Shown piece by piece: positions 1 through 6,148 of a DNA stretch of 11,115 nt. The stretch's first letter is position 1. Each line of letters begins with the position of its first letter. Origin of the DNA: Acidilobaceae archaeon. GTDB lineage: Archaea > Thermoproteota > Thermoprotei_A > Sulfolobales > Acidilobaceae. The notes beneath the pieces are model-generated. The model had not been told where the DNA came from. It saw only the letters and a program-made list of their open reading frames with translations, and searched no databases. The stretch spans positions 1 to 11,115 of the forward strand of contig JALURD010000148.1 in the NCBI GenBank assembly GCA_027057815.1. Direction: 5' to 3'. The position numbers and the translations under genes were made by a program.

Positions 1-816
1 ATACTGAAAAGGGTCGGGTTCTACCTTAACTACCGCTCCACAGGCCACGCCGCCGCCCTAGTCGCATATAGGAGTAATGGTAAAGTCAAGGAGTTAGCCG
101 AGGTTTACAAGAGGGATCCCCTCGCCACTCACGTCTACCTAAGGGATCATCCCTATTACGACGTCTGGGTCGTTGTGAAGAGGCAGAGCAGGGAGGAACT
201 AGAGGCTCACATCGACGACGTGGCAAGGAAGCTCGGCGTCGAATACGTCATACTCTACAGCAAGAGAACCTACAAGCTGAGCGTCAAGTACGACATTTAC
301 AGGGGGCTCTCGAGGGCTGGCAAATACTCTAGGGTAGCCGAGTCGCCGCCAGCACCTGAGGATATGGGGTACCCCGCGTCCCTAGCCCGCTCATTGAGGT
401 CGCTACCCCTTAAGCCAAGGCCCTACCAGGATGTAGCTAGCCGTTTGGGCCTGAGAGAGGATGAAGTAGTTGAAGCCGCTAGGCTCATGCTTGAGAAGGG
501 TGTTCTCGGGGATCCCGGAGCCGCTCTGGACGGTCATAAGCTTGGGTTCAGGGAGAACGCTATGGTTGTCATGGAGCCAGCTGGATGCGAGGAGGAGCTA
601 TGCGAGTGCGCGGCTAGCCTCCCATTCACGACCCACGTGGTTCTCCGGGATCCCAAGCCGCGTGGGGCGTGGAAGCACACATGCTATTTCATGGTCCACG
701 CCGTCTCGAAGCCGCTGGTGGGACGGGCCGTCGAAGAGGCTAGGGCTAAGTGTAGGCCTAGAAGCCTCCTCGTAATCAGGAGCCTCGCCGACCTGAAGCC
801 TGGGGTTGTGAGGTGA
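1..816 (+). CDS. ahbAB: Siroheme decarboxylase, AhbA-AhbB fusion (5' end outside window)
   Basis: The frame is open from base 1 to the TGA at 814-816, giving 271 residues of a longer protein. The enzyme removes two acetate carboxyls from siroheme to give 12,18-didecarboxysiroheme, a cytoplasmic step of the Ahb heme route. Two AsnC/Lrp-like halves are visible. The first has VGFYLNYRSTG near residue 5 and ATHVYLRDHPYYDVW near 42-56, the AhbA/NirD pattern. The second has a helix-turn-helix around residues 140-165 (YQDVASRLGLREDEVVEAAR), then LGFRENAMVV and a FMVHA block with His233, the AhbB/NirL pattern. The helix-turn-helix of the first half must lie left of the window. A GTG at 175 is an internal valine, not the start, because AhbA homology continues upstream of it. 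AhbA and AhbB are usually separate subunits; fused NirDL forms are known in heme d1 makers. Family assignment is firm, while heme b rather than d1 is inferred from the neighbours. Confidence 0.85.
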   Translation: MLKRVGFYLNYRSTGHAAALVAYRSNGKVKELAEVYKRDPLATHVYLRDHPYYDVWVVVKRQSREELEAHIDDVARKLGVEYVILYSKRTYKLSVKYDIYRGLSRAGKYSRVAESPPAPEDMGYPASLARSLRSLPLKPRPYQDVASRLGLREDEVVEAARLMLEKGVLGDPGAALDGHKLGFRENAMVVMEPAGCEEELCECAASLPFTTHVVLRDPKPRGAWKHTCYFMVHAVSKPLVGRAVEEARAKCRPRSLLVIRSLADLKPGVVR

Positions 817-822
817 GATAGT

Positions 823-1992
823 TTGATCCCGGTAAGCGTGCTTGTGGCTGGGAGGGGAACGGTCTCCGAGAGGATTAAGGGTAGATATGGGAAGGGGAGG
901 CCCAGCAAGTTTACAAGTATCATCAGGCCAGTTGTGTTCTGGAACATTACCTACAAGTGTAACTTGAGGTGCGAGCACTGCTACATAGACGCTGGCCCCG
1001 ACGTCGAGAGGCCGGAGCTGAGCGACGACGAGGTGGTCAGGGTTGCTAGGGAGATAGCTGGCCACGGGATCCCTCTAGTCGTGTTCAGCGGTGGGGAGCC
1101 GCTTGCATCTAGAAAGTTCTGGATCGCGGCGGAGGAGCTAGCCGGACGCGAGAGGCCGAAGCTCAGCCTTAGCACCAACGGCACCCTTCTAACACCCGAC
1201 GTGGCGGGGAGGCTGAAGAAGCTGGGCTTCATGTACGTCGGCGTCAGCATCGACAGCTTGGATCCTAGGGTCCACGACAAGTTCAGGGGCGTCAGCGGCG
1301 CCTGGGAGAGAGCCCTGGAGGGAGTCAGGGCCTCGGTGGAGGCGGGGATCCCGGCCGGGCTTAGGTTCACGCTAACTAGGTGGAACATTAAGGAGGCGCC
1401 AGGAGTAGTAGACCTAGCAGCCAGGCTAGGGGCGTCAAGGGTCAGCTATTACCTCCTAGACACTGTAGGCCGGGGTGCGGCCATAAAGGAGTCCCTGCCG
1501 ACTTATGAGCAGTTGAGAGACTTCATATCAAGAGTAATGGATAAGGCCAGAGAGTACGTTGGAGTGGTTGAGGTCCTACTGGTAAGGATGAACTGGGCCG
1601 GAGTCTACATAGCGAGTCTTCTAGCTAGAGATAGAGAGGACTTCATTGAATACCTAAAAGTAATCGAAGCTCAGGGCGACTGCGGCAGGAAGACCGTAAG
1701 CATCTATCCCGATGGGACCGTGAGGCCGTGTCAGTTCATAGACTACATGATCCTGGGGAGTCTCAGGGAGAAGAGTCTCAGCGAAATCCTATCCCCTGAC
1801 AACCCTCGCCTCAAGCCATTCCTTGAAATGCCAAAGATGCTCAGGGGACCCAAGTGTTCGAGGTGTCCCTTCAAGGAGCACTGTGGGGGAGGTAGCAGGA
1901 ATAGGGCTCTAACGCTGACCGGAGACTTCTGGGGGGACGACCCAACCTGCATAATTGACTATAAAGAGATAGTGTCCAAATTCAACCTTTAA
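823..1992 (+). CDS. ahbC: Radical SAM 12,18-didecarboxysiroheme deacetylase AhbC (NirJ-like)
   Basis: This 389-residue protein is a radical SAM/SPASM enzyme. AhbC removes the acetate side chains at C12 and C18 of didecarboxysiroheme to give iron-coproporphyrin III. The 4Fe-4S motif is CNLRCEHC (Cys46, Cys50, Cys53) after the typical RPVVFWNITY lead-in, and the SAM-binding SGGEP follows at 89-93. C-terminal cysteines at 287, 303, 345, 348, 354 and 376 can hold the auxiliary cluster, with a CGGGSRNRA block around 354. The TTG start at 823 has a ribosome site AGGTGA (811-816) that overlaps the stop of the siroheme decarboxylase gene, so the two are translationally linked. The N-terminal stretch before the cluster resembles AhbC/NirJ rather than AhbD. 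NirJ (heme d1) is the main alternative; no nitrite reductase gene is visible, and the oxidase and cytochrome nearby favour heme b. The 3' end overlaps the opposing gene by 11 bases. Confidence 0.85.
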   Translation: MIPVSVLVAGRGTVSERIKGRYGKGRPSKFTSIIRPVVFWNITYKCNLRCEHCYIDAGPDVERPELSDDEVVRVAREIAGHGIPLVVFSGGEPLASRKFWIAAEELAGRERPKLSLSTNGTLLTPDVAGRLKKLGFMYVGVSIDSLDPRVHDKFRGVSGAWERALEGVRASVEAGIPAGLRFTLTRWNIKEAPGVVDLAARLGASRVSYYLLDTVGRGAAIKESLPTYEQLRDFISRVMDKAREYVGVVEVLLVRMNWAGVYIASLLARDREDFIEYLKVIEAQGDCGRKTVSIYPDGTVRPCQFIDYMILGSLREKSLSEILSPDNPRLKPFLEMPKMLRGPKCSRCPFKEHCGGGSRNRALTLTGDFWGDDPTCIIDYKEIVSKFNL

Positions 1993-2533
1993 CGAGGGCT
2001 TCAACCTTAGAGGCTAAATTAGCCAGCACATCACCAGGCACCTCGCCGAGGCTCTTATACTTATTGAATATATTATCAACAGCCACGGCAACCTCGCCCA
2101 GCTCATCCAGTTTCCAGTAAACCATAGAGTCGAACATCTCGGATAACGGATTGTAAGCCTGGTTATAGGCTGTAAGAGCCCAGCCTGAGAGGTCTGCAAA
2201 CGCCTTCCTAGCGTCGAGGTAGGCCTCCTGATCCGTAACCTCGTAGAGTATGCTGGAGTACTTGGCGAGCCAGTCAGCCTCACTTGATATGGATAGTAGC
2301 GCGGGTGCTAGATACTCTCTATCAACACCCCTCTGAGCTAGCGAGTGGAGTGCTAGTAATTCGTTTGATAACACGAGCAAGTGCTTAGTGCTCTCACGCT
2401 CCATATCCTCGAGGAGGTTAGTATAGCTTTTCGCTAGTTTAACGTAGGAAGTTACTAAGCCCAACAGCACTAGAGCTGCTATGGTCAAAGCGGCCACCCA
2501 CGCCCAGCACGGCCTTAAACGCCTAGACAACAC
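1982..2533 (-). CDS. Hypothetical membrane-anchored helical protein
   Basis: I do not recognise this 183-residue protein. A positively charged N-terminus (LSRRLRP) is followed by one hydrophobic segment at about residues 11-30. The rest is predicted to lie outside the membrane and looks almost wholly helical: Leu-, Glu- and Lys-rich around residues 32-70, with few glycines or prolines and no cysteine after residue 9. This is the layout of a sensor-like or scaffold protein held by one helix, but no catalytic or metal site can be seen. The GTG start at 2533 is supported by GAGGTG at 2543-2538, four bases upstream, and by a TATA-like box further up. It is transcribed away from the winged-helix gene and runs tail-to-tail into ahbC, sharing 11 bases. 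The good start signals make it a real gene; its function is unknown. Confidence 0.7.
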   Translation of the reverse strand: MLSRRLRPCWAWVAALTIAALVLLGLVTSYVKLAKSYTNLLEDMERESTKHLLVLSNELLALHSLAQRGVDREYLAPALLSISSEADWLAKYSSILYEVTDQEAYLDARKAFADLSGWALTAYNQAYNPLSEMFDSMVYWKLDELGEVAVAVDNIFNKYKSLGEVPGDVLANLASKVEALVKG

Positions 2534-2576
2534 CTAGCACCTCAGAACCGCTCACCGCTTCATGCCAGCAAGCTTC

Positions 2577-2584
2577 AATATTAA
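2577..2584 (-). promoter_or_regulatory. Probable TATA box for the minus-strand hypothetical gene
   Basis: On the minus strand the box reads TTAATATT. Counting about 26 bases downstream puts the transcript start near 2554, leaving a leader of about 20 bases that contains the GAGGTG ribosome site. The position fits archaeal promoter spacing, but the assignment rests only on sequence. Confidence 0.45.
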
Positions 2585-2675
2585 CCCTCCAGTAGGTTGA
2601 ACTAATCAATTTACTATTAAGGATCCCTGACACACTTTAAACACACCAAATAACAATAATCTAATTGACTTACTC

Positions 2676-2681
2676 TTTAAA
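2676..2681 (+). promoter_or_regulatory. Probable TATA box for the winged-helix gene
   Basis: The element TTTAAA lies in an AT-rich spacer (2534-2727) between two divergent genes. A start about 26 bases downstream would fall near 2705, giving a leader of roughly 22 bases to the ATG at 2728. Another TTTAAA at 2636-2641 is too far upstream to be the core box for this gene. Apart from the two promoters I see nothing else in this spacer. Confidence 0.5.
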
Positions 2682-2717
2682 TTCCTCGTAGATACATAAA
2701 GTATTATTAATCCTTAT

Positions 2718-2724
2718 GGGTGAT
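2718..2724 (+). promoter_or_regulatory. Ribosome binding site that decides the winged-helix start
   Basis: GGGTGAT ends three bases before the ATG at 2728. It overlaps the upstream in-frame ATG at 2716, which has no ribosome site of its own. This favours 2728 as the start unless the transcript is leaderless and begins at 2716. Confidence 0.55.
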
Positions 2725-2727
2725 AGC

Positions 2728-3108
2728 ATGACTGGCCTCCAGGATGCTGTTAGAAAACTGACTGAGATCCTTGAGCGTTTCAGAAAAGGCGAGAGGAGGG
2801 GCCTTGTGCTGACCCTGGCCGCTATGCTCAGACTCTCGGAGAAAGGTAAGAAGACTCCAAGCACTCGCGACGTAGTTGAGGAGGCTAGGGAGATACTCAA
2901 GAAGACCGATGGAAAGAGTGAGTGGGGTGTTAGTCTAGACGAGTATACAGAAGAGAAGGCTATCGAACTACTAGAAGAGCTTAGGGAGATGGGGATACTT
3001 GACATTGAAGGCCCACGCAGGTATAGGTTCGCCAGGTATGACTCGAGAGACATAGAACCTTACGTGAGAGACCACATGGCACCCATACTTTTAAGGCTCA
3101 GAACTTGA
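2728..3108 (+). CDS. Small winged-helix protein, possible regulator
   Basis: The protein has 126 residues from the ATG at 2728, or 130 from the in-frame ATG at 2716. It is highly charged. Its middle and end follow a winged-helix pattern: a helix-rich block (RRGLVLTLAAMLRL), a segment PSTRDVVEEAREILKK that could be the recognition region, then EEKAIELLEELREMGILDIEG and a short RRYRFARYD wing. There are no membrane segments or cysteines. No family name can be given with confidence. It has its own promoter and sits directly upstream of, and in the same direction as, the respiratory operon, but the two are separated by a T-rich stop signal and a new promoter. Control of that operon is a reasonable guess and not shown. 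The last residues after the wing (PYVRDHMAPILLRLR) may form a dimerising helix. Confidence 0.65.
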   Translation: MTGLQDAVRKLTEILERFRKGERRGLVLTLAAMLRLSEKGKKTPSTRDVVEEAREILKKTDGKSEWGVSLDEYTEEKAIELLEELREMGILDIEGPRRYRFARYDSRDIEPYVRDHMAPILLRLRT

Positions 3109-3154
3109 TGATGCCCAAGGTATTGCGTTCCCACTGCAGCCCTACCCTTTCACC

Positions 3155-3170
3155 TTTCTTAATTTTTCTT
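3155..3170 (+). terminator. T-rich transcription stop after the winged-helix gene
   Basis: TTTCTTAATTTTTCTT begins about 47 bases after the stop codon. Runs of T on the coding strand without a required hairpin are the usual intrinsic terminator in archaea. It separates the small gene from the oxidase operon promoter that follows. Confidence 0.55.
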
Positions 3171-3198
3171 AAAAGTAGTTCTTACTAAAACGTAGAAG

Positions 3199-3206
3199 TT
3201 TTATAA
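3199..3206 (+). promoter_or_regulatory. Probable TATA box of the respiratory operon
   Basis: TTTTATAA is preceded by purine-rich GTAGAAG, a plausible BRE. A start about 26 bases downstream falls near 3229, which predicts an untranslated leader of about 60 bases before the cytochrome c ATG at 3293. No other strong box lies between it and the gene, and no internal promoter is obvious in the seven genes downstream. Confidence 0.55.
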
Positions 3207-3247
3207 CAGGAAACATAGCTAGTTAGCAATAACTCTTATTAAGTAGT

Positions 3248-3273
3248 CGCTTCAGTTGGAGTTTATGGAAGCG
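3248..3273 (+). promoter_or_regulatory. Leader hairpin with a possible 12-codon upstream ORF
   Basis: CGCTTC at 3248-3253 can pair with GAAGCG at 3268-3273 around a 14-base loop, inside the predicted leader of the operon. The loop holds GGAG (3258-3261) and the ATG at 3265, which opens a 12-codon frame (MEAPLWWFRYEN, stop at 3301-3303) that overlaps the cytochrome c start. A six-base stem can arise by chance, so this is only a candidate control element. Confidence 0.25.
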
Positions 3274-3292
3274 CCTCTGTGGTGGTTTAGAT

Positions 3293-3832
3293 ATGAAAAT
3301 TAATGGGATTATCGTAGCATTCGCTCTCGTCATACCCTTACTTGCGGGCTCCTTGCTCTACACAAACTCTCAAGCCAATATTGATGAGGCTAGGAGCGTC
3401 TTCGAGACTATAGGATGTACTGGGTGTCATACAGCCGGAGGAACTGCGCCTACCTTTGACAACGTAGTTTCGATGATCGCCAATTGGAGTAGTAAATATA
3501 ACACTATAGATGACGCGGTGAGGAACGAAGTCAACTACTTCGGCGGGCAGAAATTCAACAGCTACGAGGAAATGATGAAAGTCATGGCTGGCAATGTCGG
3601 GAAGACCCTTGATGACCCAGACATTCAGCTGCTCTCCCAGTTCTTCAAGGACGTCTTCCAGGGCAAGGTGGAGGCTCCACAGCCTACTCAGGCCACGACA
3701 CCGGGTAACATGGGAGGCTTGGGAGAAGGAAGGGGTGGAGCCCCTGGCGTAGGCATGTTCTACGGTACTGTAATAGTTGGAGTGCTTCTGGCCATCATTC
3801 TCTTTGTTGCTTTCTCGAAGCCGTTCAAGTAG
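3293..3832 (+). CDS. Membrane-tethered monoheme cytochrome c
   Basis: This 179-residue protein has one heme-attachment motif, CTGCH (Cys42, Cys45, His46). It follows an N-terminal hydrophobic segment at 5-23 that is either a signal peptide or an anchor. Met94, Met95 and Met98 (EEMMKVMAGNVGK) are candidates for the sixth iron ligand, at a distance normal for a small class I cytochrome c. A Pro/Thr/Gly-rich linker (128-155) leads to a C-terminal membrane helix at about 156-174, so the heme domain hangs outside the membrane on a flexible tether. GGTGG at 3281-3285 supports the ATG at 3293. As first gene of the oxidase operon it is the likely electron donor to the CuA centre of subunit II. No heme lyase gene is visible, so attachment must depend on genes elsewhere. 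The c-type assignment is firm; the donor role is inferred from context. Confidence 0.88.
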   Translation: MKINGIIVAFALVIPLLAGSLLYTNSQANIDEARSVFETIGCTGCHTAGGTAPTFDNVVSMIANWSSKYNTIDDAVRNEVNYFGGQKFNSYEEMMKVMAGNVGKTLDDPDIQLLSQFFKDVFQGKVEAPQPTQATTPGNMGGLGEGRGGAPGVGMFYGTVIVGVLLAIILFVAFSKPFK

Positions 3833-3842
3833 GGGTGGTAGA

Positions 3843-3965
3843 ATGGAGGGGGAGGTTAGGGACGTGATAAAGGTTCTCCTAGTCTACATAGCTGTCTTCG
3901 CCCTGATCTGGGTGCTAGTATTTAGAGAGCTACTCGTTCGAGGGGTGATCTCCGGTGGCGGGTAA
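3843..3965 (+). CDS. Oxidase small subunit IIa-like single-helix protein
   Basis: The 40-residue product has a charged start (MEGEVRDVIK), one hydrophobic helix at about 11-28 and a short basic tail. The ATG at 3843 is preceded by GGGGTGG just after the cytochrome c stop. Its last 11 bases overlap the start of subunit II. In ba3-type oxidases a single-helix subunit IIa of about 34 residues (CbaD) lies beside subunit II and fills the place of its missing second helix. Size, topology and position all match that role, but a chain this short carries little sequence signal, so the call rests mostly on context. Longer reading of this frame back into the cytochrome c gene is not coding. Confidence 0.7.
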   Translation: MEGEVRDVIKVLLVYIAVFALIWVLVFRELLVRGVISGGG

Positions 3966-4431
3966 GGCTGAGAAGCTAGAATATGCATGGATAGCGCTCG
4001 TGGTTGTAATGCTTACCATCTTCCTGGGAATACTTGGGTACGCCGTCATAGGTGAAGGTTACAGCGCACCAGAAGACGCTGTCACATGTAACGTGAAGAA
4101 GCTAGAGGAGCAGATAACACCAGGCGTTAAGGAGGTTGCGCCTGGAGTATACGAAGTTGATATCGTGGCTAGGATGTGGGCCTGGCAGCCTAATGAGATA
4201 GTGCTCGAAAACCCCAAGAAGGTGATATTCAGGATAACCAGCGCTGATGTCCAGCATGGCTTCGAGATTGTAGGAACCAACGTTAATTTCATGGTTTTCC
4301 CGGGGTACATCGCCGAGATAACATGGTACCCTCCCAGTGATGCCGAGGGCGAGTTCCTGATAGTTTGTAACGAGTACTGTGGCCTGGGCCACCAGAACAT
4401 GTACGGCAAACTCATTATAATTAGGAGTTAA
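3955..4431 (+). CDS. cbaB: Heme-copper oxidase subunit II with CuA site (ba3 type)
   Basis: Subunit II takes electrons from cytochrome c through its dinuclear CuA centre and passes them to heme in subunit I. The 158-residue chain has one membrane helix at about 10-32, then a cupredoxin domain on the outer face. The CuA ligands are all present: His101 (DVQHGFEIV), then CNEYCGLGHQNM with Cys138, Glu140, Cys142, His146 and Met149. A single N-terminal helix and a length near 160 are features of B-type (ba3) oxidases, where A-type subunit II has two helices. Cys45 lies just after the membrane segment and is not part of CuA. The GTG start at 3955 has GGGGTGA at 3941-3947 and overlaps the end of the subunit IIa gene. 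Its CuA site is the presumed client of the Sco and PCu(A)C chaperones encoded downstream. Confidence 0.93.
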   Translation: MAGKAEKLEYAWIALVVVMLTIFLGILGYAVIGEGYSAPEDAVTCNVKKLEEQITPGVKEVAPGVYEVDIVARMWAWQPNEIVLENPKKVIFRITSADVQHGFEIVGTNVNFMVFPGYIAEITWYPPSDAEGEFLIVCNEYCGLGHQNMYGKLIIIRS

Positions 4432-4446
4432 GGGGGGTGAGTCTCC

Positions 4447-6108
4447 TTGGCCTCTGAGGGTGGTGCAAGGTTCGCGTTTGAGGACAAGATTTCCCGGGCT
4501 GCACTCGTCTTCGCGTTCCTAATGCTTGCGGTTGGAGGCCTCTTCGGAATAACCCAGCTGCTGGCAAGGACGCCATATGCTCCCCAGTTCATCAGCGCGA
4601 AGACGTATTACACAATACTCACGGGCCACGGAGTATTCCTAGCAATAGTGTGGACGGCCTTCTTCATAGTGGCGTTCTCGAACTACGTAATAACCAGGGA
4701 GCTGGGCGTCAACCTGAGTAGAACCCTCCTCGGGTTTGGCGCGCTACTGGCGATAGTGGGGAGCTTGATCGCTGGGCTAGCCATACTTTCCGGTAAAGCC
4801 GCCGTTCTCTACACATTCTACGCTCCTCTGAAGGCCCACCCCGCCTTTTACCTTGGAGCAGCCATCTTAATCATTGGGACATGGCTCATCGGTGCCGCCT
4901 ATTTCAAGGCATACCTCCAGTGGAAGAAGGCTAACCCGAGCAAGGAGATACCGCTCGGAACCATGGGCATCTTAGCAACCTGGATAGTATGGTTTGAAGC
5001 CACGCCTCCTCTAGCATTCATGGTGCTCAAGGACCTAGTCCCTATGGCTCTCTGGGGTAAGTCCGTGGACGTGCTCGAGACTAGAACATACTTCTGGTAC
5101 TTCGGCCACCCACTAGTTTACTTCTGGATAATCCCGGCCGTGACTTACTGGTACCACATACTCCCCAAGCTGGCGGGCGGGAGAGTATTCAGTAGGACCA
5201 TGGCTAAGGTCGCATTCATATTATTCATCCTCGCCTCAACTCCTGTCGGCGTCCACCACCAGTTCGTTGATCCTGGAATAAGTAACATAGCCAAGTTCGT
5301 GCACACTGTGTTTACATTCATAGTAGCCACTCCGAGCCTGCTAACAGCGTTCAACGTGCTGGCTACACTGGAGATTGCTGGTAGGATGAGAGGAGGCAAG
5401 GGCTTTCTGGGATGGCTGAAGACGCTGCCCTGGAGGGAGCCAGCATTTAGCGCTGGCGTGCTGGCCTTCATAATCTTCGGCTTTGGCGGCATTAGCGGAG
5501 TTGTCAACGCGTCCTACATAGTCAACTACATAGTCCACAACACCGTATGGGTCGTCGGCCACTTCCACCTAACAGTAGGCACCGCGGCCACTCTAACCTT
5601 TATGGGAGCCTCATACCTCATGATACCAGCACTCTTCGGCAGGAGCATATACAGCCAAGCACTAGCGAGGGCCCAGCCCTTCGTCTGGTTCATTGGAATG
5701 TCGATATTCTCCTTCTCCCTACACACCGCTGGCCTACTAGGAGTGCCGAGAAGGACATACAACGTCATGTACGCTGGGAACGCGCCCGACGCCTGGATTC
5801 CATTACTGCTGGCCGCCGCCTTGGGCGGCATTGTCTTCGCATCCTCCGGAGCAGTCTTCGTATTCAACGCCCTAGCATCGATACTGGCAGGGCCCAGGAT
5901 CAACCCCCACCCCAAGCCCAACCTGGCAGAACTTGTCGACGACGAAGAAGTAGGCCCGGCGGGCGCCCTGGACAGGCTAAGCATATGGCTACTATTAGCC
6001 TTGGCACTGATAGTCTTTGCATACGCCATACCATTCTATGAGATCTACTCCACAGGACTCTCATTAGTCCCGCCAGTAACACCTGAAGGGCTGCGCCTCA
6101 CAGGATAG
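4447..6108 (+). CDS. cbaA: Heme-copper oxidase subunit I, B-type (ba3-like)
   Basis: This is the catalytic subunit that reduces oxygen to water and pumps protons. The 553 residues can be divided into about 13 membrane helices, the number in ba3 oxidase. Metal ligands are in place: His61 for low-spin heme; His221 with Tyr225 in GHPLVYFWIIP and His270-His271 in VGVHHQFVDPG for CuB; His372 for the oxygen-binding heme and His374 for the low-spin heme in GHFHL. HPLVY instead of HPEVY means the helix VI glutamate of the A-type D-channel is absent, as in B-type enzymes, which rely on a K-type path. The block STPVGVHHQFVDPGIS and the LLGVPRRTY near 430-438 are also close to Thermus ba3. The TTG start at 4447 follows GGGGTGA (4434-4440). 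A loop at 480-508 rich in Pro, Asp and Glu precedes the last helix. Confidence 0.95.
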   Translation: MASEGGARFAFEDKISRAALVFAFLMLAVGGLFGITQLLARTPYAPQFISAKTYYTILTGHGVFLAIVWTAFFIVAFSNYVITRELGVNLSRTLLGFGALLAIVGSLIAGLAILSGKAAVLYTFYAPLKAHPAFYLGAAILIIGTWLIGAAYFKAYLQWKKANPSKEIPLGTMGILATWIVWFEATPPLAFMVLKDLVPMALWGKSVDVLETRTYFWYFGHPLVYFWIIPAVTYWYHILPKLAGGRVFSRTMAKVAFILFILASTPVGVHHQFVDPGISNIAKFVHTVFTFIVATPSLLTAFNVLATLEIAGRMRGGKGFLGWLKTLPWREPAFSAGVLAFIIFGFGGISGVVNASYIVNYIVHNTVWVVGHFHLTVGTAATLTFMGASYLMIPALFGRSIYSQALARAQPFVWFIGMSIFSFSLHTAGLLGVPRRTYNVMYAGNAPDAWIPLLLAAALGGIVFASSGAVFVFNALASILAGPRINPHPKPNLAELVDDEEVGPAGALDRLSIWLLLALALIVFAYAIPFYEIYSTGLSLVPPVTPEGLRLTG

Positions 6109-6148
6109 CCACATAGCCGAGTGCGGGAGAGGGAGGTGCCTAGAAGCC

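Noticed and set aside
175..816. GTG at 175 as start of a 213-residue siroheme decarboxylase
   Set aside because: The frame is open to base 1 and AhbA-type sequence continues upstream of 175, so the gene begins left of the window.
598..1065. Minus-strand frame across the ahbAB-ahbC junction
   Set aside because: It spans two well-supported genes, has no ribosome site and its product shows no domain; an antisense shadow.
3106..3111. TGATGA as the C box of a C/D guide RNA after the winged-helix gene
   Set aside because: It overlaps the stop codon and no CTGA D box lies at suitable distance downstream.
3572..3615. ATGATGA and TTGATGA resembling C and C' boxes
   Set aside because: They lie inside the cytochrome c gene, code for conserved-looking residues and lack matching D boxes.
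3777..3842. Upstream extension of the 40-residue subunit IIa frame
   Set aside because: This part lies within the cytochrome c membrane anchor codons, while the ATG at 3843 has its own ribosome site and gives the expected subunit size.
5547..6041. Long plus-strand frame inside subunit I
   Set aside because: Its translation is Arg-, Pro- and Ser-rich without structure, while the overlapping frame carries the heme ligands of subunit I; it is a shadow of GC-rich codon use.
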